A program made the translations under genes and the position numbers. Of a DNA stretch of 64,000 nt, positions 25,181 through 36,599 are shown piece by piece (within the stretch, counting starts at the first letter, position 1; every line of letters starts with the position of its first letter). This DNA is from Hippophae tibetana (taxonomy: Eukaryota; Streptophyta; Magnoliopsida; Rosales; Elaeagnaceae). The notes beneath the pieces are model-generated. The model saw only the letters and a list, made by a program, of their open reading frames with translations, did not search any database and was not told the origin of the DNA. The stretch is from assembly GCA_037013495.1 (NCBI GenBank), contig CM072806.1, positions 1,178,001 to 1,242,000 on the forward strand. The letters run 5' to 3'.

Positions 25181-25260
25181 AAGTTTTTATTATGAATATT
25201 AATATGAAACCTATGATATGTTGTGAATTTTAGTTTATGATATCCTAAATTATCGCTTAG

Positions 25261-25545
25261 GGGTCCTACTTTGATACCAATCTTATTCAACCGGACCCTT
25301 CTCTTAACCCAAAAGTCAGCTTATAGGTTAAGGGGTACCCTGATCTTATAAGCAGCATTGTTACCTTCTCTCTGATCGATGTGAGACTTATTTTCTCAAT
25401 ATTCCTCTACCATCTAAGGGTCCGCTCTGATACCAATTTTATTCAACCGAGTTTTTCTATTAACTCAAAAACCAGCTTGTAGATTAATAGGTATCTTAAT
25501 CTTATAAACAACACCGTTGGCTCATGTAAGACTTATTTTCTCATA
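25261..25545 (-). repeat. tandem pair of LTR/PBS-like repeat units (TRIM-like)
   Basis: Two similar units (25261-25417 and 25418-25545) share GATACCAAT.TTATTCAACCG, TTAAC.CAAAA.CAGCTT, GGTA.C.T.ATCTTATAA and AGACTTATTTTCTCA. Each begins with a site that on the minus strand reads as a tRNA-Met primer site (unit 2: TGGTATCAGAGC at 25424-25435; unit 1 is degenerate at 25270-25280). Minus-strand reading gives repeat end followed by primer site, as in a TRIM or short LTR element. Two LTR+PBS units in tandem suggest recombination between elements or a nested copy. Confidence 0.55.
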
Positions 25546-26090
25546 TTATTTTAACTATTCTTTTTATATAAAAACAAAATAAATAACATTTCATACATTT
25601 TAACAATTACAACCAAAATTTATTACTAATAATTAGTTGTAAAAACTAATAAATTTTAAACGAAATAAAATATATTTTAGGGACACATAAAAGAGTTTTT
25701 TCATTAATTTATAAAACTTAAAAAATTCATTTAAATTATAAAAAATTTAAAATAGGGTTAAAAATTTGAACTCAATCGTGTTAGAAAAACTGATCCGTAT
25801 AAACATTTAAGTACATTTTTCTAAGATAGTAAATTTATGTTATTAAGAGTGATTGTTTTCATATATATATATATATATATATAATTTTAATAAATCATTT
25901 TGAAACATTGATTTTTGGGTTGATTAAATTTTATATAAGATAACTTTTTAAAAATATACACAAAACATATAACCAATGTTAATTTGTTTACGGAAGAAAG
26001 ACACGTGTATTTATCAAGGACAAAATTGTAAAATCAAGTCTTTGAAAAAAAAATACAACATAGTCGCTGCCGCGGCTACTCCCTCCTCCC
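25546..26090. other. AT-rich spacer with an (AT)n run
   Basis: Contains (AT)n at about 25862-25882. Nothing else recognised. Confidence 0.6.
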
Positions 26091-26285
26091 CTAACACAAA
26101 AGCTAACAACATCACCTTTTCTCCTTCAGTGCCAAAAGTCTGACGCGTTACGGATGAGAATACCAACGATTTTTCTACCAAGTATGCTCCTTTTAACGCC
26201 GTTTTCGTCTCGCTTGAGTGCTACGACTCACTCGACAAAGTCATTTATCGCAGTTGTTCTGATGGTCGTATGGTTTTGATTTTAC

Positions 26286-26790
26286 ATGCCTGGCTTTGTA
26301 ATTGCCAACATTGTTGGTATTCAATACTACTTTGTCATTATTAGTGGCAGAGAAATGGTGGGTCTAGTATGCAAACCCCTAAACCTTTGCAATTCTAACG
26401 TCATTAAAGTCCTCAATACAAGGACGCAACAGGTTTGTCATATTGAACGCACTGTTGTTGCTATTTTCGCACCACTTATAGACTCCAATTTTATAGATGT
26501 TGAGGGAATGGTGCCAAATTCTCGTGCTTTATTTAATAGGTTTGAAATTACTAATCAAATTCATATTTTCATGCAAATTTAATCCTTTTTCAATGTAAAA
26601 CAGAGGATTTCAAGAGGTGGGTTGTAGTTGATTTCGAATTCTGATGCATCGTTCACATTATCGGAGGCTATGGTAGTGAAGGAGCAGAAAGCTGATAAGA
26701 GATGCCAGAGTATTGATCAGATTTTCAATTTGGTGGATAAGAACATGAGCAAAAAGGCTGCATTGAAAATGTTAGCTTCCTAGATGTTAG
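26286..26790 (+). pseudogene. HIRAN-domain fragment of a SMARCA3/RAD5-like SNF2 helicase gene
   Basis: A frame from 26286 reads MPGFVIANIVGIQYY and then ISGREMVGLVCKPLNLCNSN, VIKVLNTRTQQVCHIERTV and APLIDSNFIDVEGMVPNSRA. This is the order of the HIRAN domain at the N-terminus of plant SMARCA3-like/RAD5-type helicases, which work in post-replication DNA repair and chromatin remodelling. After a stop at 26580 and a frame change, EAMVVKEQKADKRCQSIDQI and FNLVDKNMSKKAALKML follow, the linker after HIRAN in that family. No helicase or RING domain is present and there are further stops, so this is a dead fragment, probably a retrocopy or a broken duplicate. Recognition rests on motif memory. Confidence 0.65.
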
Positions 26791-26849
26791 GTTCAGCAAT
26801 TGCACAAAAGGCATGAGGAATCTGAAGATTGAGCAAATGGAAGAGCAAT

Positions 26850-28710
26850 TTTTTTTAATACAATTAATGCCATTTAACTTTTTGAATTTTTTTTCACGTG
26901 ACTCGTACGTTTTGGTACAGTAACAGTTAATTAAATATTTTGTTTATTTTTAAAATTATTTAGACATATATTTGTAGATTTCATATATATACATAATATA
27001 ATAATAATAACAACAACAATAATAATATATTATGATTGATATCATTTAGGCAAAATAATTAAAGATTTTTACAATTAAAATAATTATTGAGAAATAATAA
27101 TTATAATCATAAAAATAATAAATAAATATAAATTAGAAAAAAATATTACTTAAATTATTTAGTCTCTTAACTTTAAAAAATTTAATTAATTAAAAATAAA
27201 TAATATTGTTTTAATAATTTTTATTTTAAAATATTATTTTTTTTCTAAAAAATTAAAATATAATTAAAACTTGATTATTTAATAATGTTTAAACAACCAA
27301 TTGTTTTCCACAAAATATTAATTTAATATTTATCACCCTATTTATTTTAATATAATATTTAATTATATATAAATAATATATTTAAATAATTTTTTATTAA
27401 AATACTATTAAATTTTATTTTTTAAATATAATTTATTATTAAATTTTATTTTTATTATCGTAAACAATTCATGTTTTATTGTGTTTAATGAATTGATCGA
27501 AAAAAATTTATTAAAATAAAAAAATTATTTTTAATTAATTTATTTTCTTAAAATTATTGGATTAAAAAATATATTTTAAAATCTAAATACCTAAACAACA
27601 CCAACTAAGGCCATATTCTTATAAAATAAGATAAGATAAAGAAATGTTCTCACATCTAAAACGTCATGGATTAAGGGAGGAGTTTTTTGTTATTTACCAA
27701 GTTATACTTTATTTTGTGATGTCATATTCATGTTAGGTTCTTGTCGGGGTGTGTAAGTATGATTAGTTATAGTTCAATTGTTTTGATCGTATAATAATTA
27801 TCCATATTTTATTTAAGATTATCACCCCTATACTTTAATAATAGAATGAGAATAAGATCTAATCTTTAATTTTCTGTAGGTGTATATTTAAGTCTTTAAA
27901 CTTCAAATCATACTATTTATTCTCCAAAATTTTAAAACTTTACAAATATATCTTAAAATTTTGATTTATAAAAGACAAGCTAAATTTTTTAAAAACTTGA
28001 AGATTAAAATGTAAAATTTAAAATTTTTAAATTTTTTTTTAAACTTCTAATAATATGTTTTAAAATTTCGAAGATTTATATATGAATTTAGTAAATATTT
28101 GAAAAAAATAAAGTAATTAAACTATAATTAATTTTAATTATCACTATTATTATTATATAAATTATTATCATTAAATAATTATTATAATAGTTTATGTCAT
28201 GAAAATATAGGCTAAATATATATACGAAAAATGGTAAAAATAATTCATTTGATTAAGTTTTAGGTATTGCTTAGTTTATTTATTTTTAAATAATTTTATT
28301 TGGTTTTATTAATTGTTAAAAATTGATTATTAAAATGGTGATGATGAAGGATAAATTTAAATATTTTATTATTAAATTTGAGTTTAAGTCAATTATGTAA
28401 AAAAAATATGTTATTTTAAGGACTAAAAATAAAAATAAAAATTTAATTAAATAGCAATTAATATAGAGAAGATCTAGTTAGTTGTGTTTGAAAAAAACGA
28501 ACACATAAAAATTTTATTGAAACGACAAAAATATTAAAAATATTTATAAGTAATGTTTTTCTATGATCAATTTTTATAACCAAAAGATATATTAATCCAA
28601 AAATCATTAAAAAAAAAACTAAAACCACATCACAAGTATATATATATATATATATATTATGGTTCTATGATTAAATTTTTATTTATAAAATAATAATTTT
28701 ATCTTATTAA
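26850..28710. other. gene-free AT-rich DNA
   Basis: No supported feature; a (TA)n run at about 28638-28658. Confidence 0.6.
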
Positions 28711-28719
28711 AAGAGAAAA

Positions 28720-29303
28720 AAAAAAGCCATGTACGTTTTGGGAAAAGAAATGTCGCATATGAATCTGATAAGAGAAAGGGACTAGACTGCAAAAGAAAGA
28801 TTTAGAGGATTTTTATTTGGCGAAAAAGGTAGAAAGGATTTCAGAATATGTCTGACTTTACGCCAACAGCTACAAGTTTTTTGAGTCTCCACCGATTGCA
28901 CGGGTGCTCATTGCTGAAGAGACCTGACCTGACCTAACCTAACCTAACCTTTAATGAGGTTAAATACTTTCTTACCCTGTTTGGCACCAAACACTAGTCT
29001 ATTCGGATCAAGAACACCTTCGCTCTGACCCGGTTTAACCCATCTCAATATCGAATGGGCATTGGGCCCTAAACAAAACAAATACAAACAGCCTGGCCTG
29101 TGGATAATGAACATGAATTGGGCAATTGTCGAGCATGCAATTTATATGAATAAATAAATAAAGAAATAGATAGGATTTGAATTATGAGGAATGGCTTTGA
29201 ATTGCAGGTTGCTAGGTGAAGATTCACATGTGAATGTTTTGGATTTATATGACCATAGCCTATAGCCTGCCTATATGTAAGTAATTTACTTTCTTCTTTT
29301 GTT

Positions 29304-29343
<40 letters not shown>

Positions 29344-29345
29344 AA
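28720..29345. other. unique GC-richer island with promoter-like motifs
   Basis: The island holds an (ACCTG/ACCTA)n pentamer run (28921-28950), a TTGGGCCCTAAAC string at about 29062-29074 (site II TGGGCC joined to a telo-box-like CCTAAA), and a (CT)n run at about 29309-29342 that forms poly-Arg/Glu in a spurious minus frame. TGGGCY plus telo-box arrangements occur in promoters of plant housekeeping genes, but no gene follows on either strand here. It may be a promoter remnant. Confidence 0.3.
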
Positions 29346-31430
29346 AACAACATTTGCCCTTTGTTTTTTTTCTTAGAAGTTTCTATTTTTTTAATTGTTA
29401 TATATATTACATTATAAATATTATGTTGGGAAATCTTATGTAAAATTCATCCTCCACTTCAAAAAATAAACAAAATGCTTCATTAGATATTGTATATCTC
29501 ATTTAATTTAAGAATGGAATCCTTCGTATAACAAGTTATAAAAAAAACAACACATTGGTGAGATATAACTTTAATAAATAAATACTGAAAGTGTACAGGT
29601 CATAAATTATGACATTTCATTGTATTTTTTTTAAAAAAATTATGATATTTTTTTGGTTTTCCATTATGTACTCCAAATGTTTTAATTTTTATAAATTTGA
29701 TCCAATTAAGTACTATAAAAGAAAAAAGTAATTTTAATAAATTAAAAATATGGTTATTACAAATGTTTTAATTTTAACTTTTCATCTAAATTTATTAAAT
29801 TTAAAAAGTTAGGGTAAAAAAATTAGAGTATGAAATTAATGTTAAGAGACTACCGTGTATATTATTTAAGAGTGGGCCGGGGGGTGTGCATTGCAGAGAT
29901 TATGTGTTGTGTTAATTCACGTGCTCTTTGGATTTTCAAAAATACAATTGATTTAACAGAAGATTATGATTATAATATTCTATTTATTATTAATGTGATT
30001 TTAAAATCCTAATTATCACAGGATCGTTCTTGAGAGTTGAGACTGTTACATCTCTCTCTCTCTCTCTCTCTCTCCATTATAAGTTAAAATATATATTAGT
30101 AACTAAATTATATAATCAAATTTTTATAAGACAAATTTTTATAATTTTACAAATAGGTTTTACAAATTTTTAAAGTAAAGCTAGAGCACATGTATATTAT
30201 TTTAAAATTTTAAAGATTAAATTATACAATTTTTCAATCTATATATAAAATTTCAAAATAAAAAATAAATCAAACTTTTTAAAAGTTTTAAAAAATCAAT
30301 CAAGTATTTAATTTAATATTTTTTAGATAATTAAAACCACAAGCCATTTAATTTTATCAAGAATAACAATTTTATCTTTAATATTTTGTAATAATTTAAT
30401 CATTTTATTTTAAAAAATAAAAATACAATAAAAAATAATCGATTTTATTTGATTTTTCTTTCTCGTATCATTTCAATTATTATTGAAATATTTATTTCAT
30501 AAATTATATTTAATAAAAAAAATTTAAAATTTGATTATTTATTATTATATTATCAAAATTTTACAATAAAATAACGAATTTATTATAAAAAATAAAAAAA
30601 TTGATAAAAAAATCTATTACATATATTATTATTTTTTTCTACACCTTTCAGTTTTTCACTGTAGAGAGTAGTAAAAAGGTCTTTTATAAGCATTCAACAG
30701 AAAGCTAGAATGAGCCAGAATTGGTTTCATCTTCGATGATGTAGGTGTGCTAACTTTTTCATTAAGTCAAATTCTTGGATTGTACTCCATTTCTTGTTTT
30801 CTTTAAAAAAATTTGCTTTTTTCATAATCATTGCACTTCAACATTATTTTCAACGTTATTGTGTGTTGGTTTTAATTTTTAAATTAGGGCATACCTTTCA
30901 ATCATTCATCGCACTTCATTAGCACAAACACATTTCAAAACCATACAACTAATAATGCATCATCATTTTAAATTCTATAGTTTTTATATTTTAATTTTAT
31001 AATTTTTTTATAAAATTTATTTTAATTTAAATATATTATTAATTAAATTAAAATTTATAAAAATTAATATTTTTAAAGGATAAAATGAATTATATATTTT
31101 GTTATCTCTCACTCCCTATCACTCTCTCTCATTTTTTATCATTATTTTTTTTAGTAAAAATTAAAAACTAAAATTAAAAAAATAGACAATAAGAGAGATA
31201 TAATAAGGGAGAGAAAAATAGTGAATGGGAAAGGGTTACTAAGAGGGAGGAATATTAGAGAGGCAGGGAGAGAAAAAGATGCTTTTTATGTTTTTTATTA
31301 ATAAATATATAATTTTTAAAAAAATTAACTTAATTAATTTTACTTTTAAATTATAGAAAATATAACTTATTTAAAAAATTATATATAAATCACGTAATTA
31401 TAAGAGAGTTAATAAAAAATCTAATACCCG
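29346..31430. other. gene-free AT-rich DNA with a (CT)n run
   Basis: A (CT)n run at about 30051-30075. No exon or element recognised. Confidence 0.6.
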
Positions 31431-33070
31431 ATAATCCAAGAGGAGCATTGTAATATAATACTAGTGGGATGCTTACATAGTTAGTTGTTAAGATTTTAAC
31501 ACGTAGGTGGTAATGAAAATAGTGTAATTAGGACATAATCTATTTTCTATTCAAAAGTACCTACGGAAAGATGAAAGAAAGTGAATAAAGAGAATCTTAA
31601 TCTTGATTGATTATATTACGAGAATACCATCCTGTACAAAATACTAACATTGTAATCTCATCTTTATAGGTTTATGAAAATTTAGTTGGGCTACAAAGAT
31701 GAGATTCCAATATGACAAAATGTAATCTCGCAAAAAGTGTTGTATAGCTTAATTAGTTGCCTCCCTTATCCACATTGTCTAAGTCGCTACCTAACAGGTC
31801 GCATAGTTTACACTAATGTCTTCTAGTGCAAATAGTGTAGACCATTTTCTTATAAGTTGTATTGTCTATAATACTATTCCTCGTCCATCATATATATATG
31901 TGATGTATCAAATCAAGGACTAAGATTAAAATCTAGAAATAAAAATGACGTAATTTTGGGCTTTTTGGCATGTCTTACTAGAACGAGTATAAGTAACTAT
32001 AATGGAAGTAAATTGACTTGAGAGGATGTCACTTGATCGAGATTTAAGTTTGCTTGATTGATATGTTTGGACAATTAAGTGAATATGTTATGCACACTTT
32101 TTCAAAATTTACCTGAAATAGTTAGATAGATCTCGCTCGAAGCTTGATCACACTAGACTTTTGCTTGATCGAGAAATAGCTCGAGTGATTGAGAATGTTC
32201 TAAAAACTCCTCTAATTTTGATTTTTTTTGCGGTTATATGATTGAAAACATGTAGTGAGATTAGTAAAAAATAACCAAAAAAATATTTAAAAAAATTATA
32301 TTATTTTAAGTCGGTTATAGGCTACTAGACATATGTGATTCATTTCAAAAAGAAATTGGACCTCTATGGTCGCATATCTTAAGAGTATACATGTGAGAGG
32401 ATTAAGTTTAATTAAAATTTGTCTTTGATGAATAATGAAATTTGAAATCTTTAAATGATAGTCACTTATATAGTCATAACTATTTAAAATAGAGTGCCCT
32501 ATTTGAGGTACATGATGTGGAGAGATATAATTGTAGACGTTTTATATAATAGTTGATTATACATTCACGATTATATCAGACATATTAAAAATGTTATGTA
32601 ATATTTACTTACAAGAATAATAGTTTCAATTTTGTCATTCTATAATCATATGAGAAAATGTTCTTATAATAAGTGAACCAACCAACCATTTTCTATAGCA
32701 TTGTGGTTTTTTTGTTACTCAGTGATCTCCGGTTGTTAGATTAAATATCTTATATTTTTGAATTATATAATTGTAGTTGATCGATAGGTTATTTAACAAG
32801 ATGTGAAACTTATTCCATCTATTTTCATATATCAAAGAGTAATTTATTGTTTAATTATTTTGTTTTTGGTCAGATATTGTTTAGTGATTTGTGGCTTGAG
32901 CAATTACAAGCTAGGATAAGATCACTAAAATACAATTATATTTGTATGTTTTATTAGTTGAACGTATTATTTAATTATTTACATAAATGTTTAAAATTCT
33001 TAATTATTTGTGTCTATTTAATCTCGATAACTAAATATTCAATAAAAAGCAATTAAAGTTATCACTAGTA
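31431..33070. other. unresolved non-coding DNA, probably old repeat
   Basis: Composition is mixed and less AT-rich than the flanks. A short inverted repeat (GTTTACACTA / TAGTGTAGAC) lies at about 31806-31842, and phrases such as CTTGATCGAG recur at 32030-32180. No LTR pair or reading frame could be set. Confidence 0.35.
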
Positions 33071-33089
33071 AAATCTATATTGATTTAAA

Positions 33090-33670
33090 ATGGGAAACCT
33101 TGATTTGAGATTGCTAAATGAGTTACAGTATAAATAAGATACCATTTTCATGGCCCTCGAGTTATGCTCAGGCATATGTGAAGGTGGATCTGGCATAGAC
33201 CTCCACATAAAAATGAACGTTGTTTTATAAAATGAAAGTTGATTTTTTTATGTTGGAAGTTATCAATTCACCAACAAGTGTACATTGGGTAATTTGATTG
33301 GTAATCTTCAAGCAGAACGTTCAACGGACCAAGTTTTGTTTAAAATGGCCCATTATTGTGAATGATGATACAGTTGCATTGGCGCAATATCAGGAATGTT
33401 GTATGTATGTCATAGCAAACATTAAACATGGTATTTTAGATGCATATCTATTTTATGGAGGCGTTCGTATGATCTCCCACAACTTGAATGTCTCCCTATG
33501 CTCAAGCTTTGAATGTGGATGATGCTTTAATTTGGACGATGTACGGAGCACGTTCGATAACAATTGTGTGTTGTTATATGTTGTCTGTAGGCAGATGGCA
33601 ACAATCCCAGGAAGCATCCCCGGAAAAAAATTATAATATCTTTTTAATTTATATGCTAGTTAGTCATTAA
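33090..33670 (+). other. unidentified coding-like relic
   Basis: Two overlapping short frames (33298-33522 and 33488-33670) have balanced amino-acid composition, with WPIIVNDDTVALAQY in the first and SYAQALNVDDALIWTMYGARS-like wording, broken across frames, in the second. The patch has higher GC than its surroundings. It looks like a fragment of a former gene or transposase, but I recognise no family. Confidence 0.3.
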
Positions 33671-34131
33671 ATATTTTCATCATGTTAGCATGAAATTGTT
33701 AGAAAAGTTAATGATTTTTACTTTTAATAAGAAGTGAAAAACCCAAACACCAATAAAAAAAAATCATTTTTCAACGTCAATTAATTTTTAAAAAGAATTA
33801 CTTTTCATTAAAATTACAATTTTTTTTTATTATTCAAAAATAATAAAAAACATACTGATATTTAAATTATAAAATTAAAGCGAAAGTTCTAAAAACATGA
33901 TACACAAAAATTAGACATAAATTGGACACCTTGGATACCATTCCCATATCATCCTATCACATTCCCGATAATACACTACTTTCGATCATAATATTTCTAT
34001 TTTATGTTTATTTTAACTAATAATAAAACTAACCTTACAATATTTTTTAACTAATATCACAAATCTAATTATAAAGCTATTTGTTTTGTTATAAAATTAA
34101 TATCAATTCAAATAATAAAATATTTATTTTA
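33671..34131. other. AT-rich spacer before the Gypsy element
   Basis: Nothing recognised. Confidence 0.6.
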
Positions 34132-34136
34132 TTTTA

Positions 34137-34487
34137 TGTTTGTATACATTGATCGATTTGGAGTTCGACTTGTCTGATAGCTCAAGCCCAAAAGATATCT
34201 CGAACTTAGAAGATATTATAAGCCTAGAAGATAGTTCGAGCCAATTTTTGCATCTATGGGTCAACCACGAGTTCGAGTTGTGGGGTGGTTGATCCCGATT
34301 TATGAATGTGCCAATTTTTTACTCTTTTGTTCTTCTTCACACACTTATAAGTGTCTATCTTATGTAATTGACAATTGCACATATAAAACTCCATAAATAT
34401 ATGGACTCTTTAAGATATCCACACATTCAAGCAATTAATCTAACTTCTCTTTAGTTTATTTCTATGTAAATCAGATCAATCTTAACA
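34137..34487 (+). repeat. left LTR of the Gypsy element
   Basis: 351 bp. It aligns to 39112-39555 through shared phrases: GAGCCAATTTT, TTTATGAATGTGCC, TTATGTAATTGACA, ATAAATATATGGACTCTTTAAG. Confidence 0.75.
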
Positions 34488-34639
34488 TTTTGACGCTCAT
34501 CATAGGACTTAGATTTTGAGGTCGAGTTTTAGCTTCTCACCCTATATTTTCTAAGATTCACCTTAAATTTTGAGTGACTAAACACTTGTTTCATTTACTA
34601 CATACCCCCAATATCACGATCATATGTTCCTTATCACCA

Positions 34640-35987
34640 TGGTAGGAATCCGTGCTGAAGAACGATTAAGGCTAGCTAATTAGGAAGCAATGACAACATT
34701 AGACAACTCCCCGTCGACCCATATTGAAGTCAGTACAAAGGCTAATCTTTATCAAGAGTTATCTCGTCAACTCCTTGAGTTAAGAAGAGAGCTTGGGGAG
34801 ACATGGCGGGAGAATAGGAGAATAGGTCACTGCACTCCCAATCAAATAAGGGAATCTTTGATGATTGAGCCACTAATCTAATTGACATAAATAGGTTAGA
34901 ACACATTATACCCGAGCCTAATAGGGAGGGGGAACATGAAGTTGAAGACAATGCCCTTTCCAGCTTGGTGAGACCTAGTGACAAGTAATGGATATAGGAA
35001 AGGGTAAAATGGAAGGCCCGATTTTAAGCGTTGGAAGAAGCTAACAAGAAGCAGACTCATGCCTTTAAAATAGCCAATGAAAGACATTAAAAAGGAAAAG
35101 ATCCATATAATGTGGATAGGGATTATAAACAACTATGTGTCTCTACATTCTCCGATGAGATAGAGAATGAAGAACTACCAACCAAGTTCAATGCTCTTAA
35201 ATGTCCCAATTATTTGAGAACTAATGACCCTGTAACACATGTACAAAACTTAAAGATGGTCATGGCTCCGATGAGTCTTACACATGGAAAAATATATGCC
35301 ATTATGTGTAAGTTGTTCACGGCTACCTTTTATGATGGCACCCAAAAGTGGTTCAATAACCTGACACCTTATACTATAACTTCCTTCTCATAGTTTGCCT
35401 GATTGTTCATCCCCAACTACTCTTGTAACAAATCCCTAAGGAAGGAGTCACACTATCTTTTCTCAATTGTTTAAGAGAGGGGTGAGTCTATGGAAGAGTA
35501 TATGAAACGATTTAGGGAGGAAATTTTGGAAATCTCTGACTGTCCTAGTTCAATCCCTATAGAAGCCTTTAGGCTGGGTCTTCTAAAGAATTTTGACTTG
35601 TTCATAAAGCTAACCAAGATAGTCCCCCGTATTTTAGAGGAGACTTATGGGGAGGTGAGAAAATTTTTCAATATCGAAAGAGAGTTAGGTTCGATCAAGG
35701 GTTATCGAGTTCATATGGAAGTTGTACTAGAGAAGGAAAAAAGAAGGATAAGTCCTGACAAGACAAATCAAAATATCAGAGTTAATAGAAATAAGTGTTT
35801 CATACCAAACAATAAGACGAACGGACAATGGTCAGGAAATAGGGAACCTTGGGAGAGGTCTCTCTATCCTTTTAAAGGGCCTCACTTGAGAATGAATTTG
35901 GCTCAAGTTGTATTAAAGATGAAGGAGGAGCCAAATGTCAAATGGCCCTTGAAAATGAAGTCTCTACTAAGAGACACATCTAAATAA
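34640..35987 (+). pseudogene. Gypsy gag polyprotein relic
   Basis: The N-terminal part (34690-34881) contains a short coiled-coil-like stretch (YQELSRQLLELRRELGE). The capsid-like core is in one frame from 35112 to 35987, broken by in-frame stops near 35391, 35403 and 35472. It contains CPNYLRTNDPVTHVQNLKM, FYDGTQKWFNNL and ESMEEYMKRFREEIL, the pattern of the retrotransposon gag family (PF03732-like) seen upstream of pol in Gypsy elements. A Lys/Arg-rich tail follows, but no CCHC zinc knuckle is present. Confidence 0.7.
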
Positions 35988-36599
35988 GCTCACACTTGGT
36001 TTTCTCAAAAGGCCTTAGCTTGCTTTAAAGTTTGAACACCTCAATTTTTATCCCTCTAACCTCGCTCTTAAGTCTACCATTTTCCACTTTCAAAGCTCGA
36101 ACTGAATGTTTAATGGACCAATAAGAATCCATAAAGTTTGACCAAAAAAGATGGAGAAGGTGTTGCCACTATTTTCATTGATTGGATTTAGCTAGTGTTT
36201 CCAAACCCCTTTTATAAGATATGATGCTAAGAAAAGACTGGTGACACATGTCCCAAAAACAGATGGGTAGGTCCAACATAATAAATACGCAAGACAATCA
36301 TATAAATGTACGAGAAAAATTTATTCTTTGTTAAGAAAATTTATTCTTCATTAATAAAATTTGGATTAGAAAAGATTGAGCTCACGAACACACAAGTAGA
36401 AGTAGCGTCGAGCTTGAAAATTTAAAAAAGTATATAGGCCCACATAATATACTAAAGGGTATGCTCGAGCCATAAAAATCAATGGTACCTATCCCCACCC
36501 TCTGCACCTATTTCCTATGTTCCATCATCACCCTCACGAGAGTCTGAGCCTTCCTTCTCACCCCCTCTTGAGATTATATAGGTATATATTGAGGAATGA

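Noticed and set aside
26286..26582. 98-codon frame as a functional HIRAN protein
   Set aside because: The frame stops inside the family sequence and homology continues in another frame; no helicase domain follows.
28921..28950. ACCTG/ACCTA run as an interstitial telomere
   Set aside because: The unit is a pentamer and not the plant heptamer CCCTAAA, and it is only about six units long.
29069..29353. Minus open frame with an Arg-Glu repeat
   Set aside because: The repeat is the (CT)n microsatellite read antisense.
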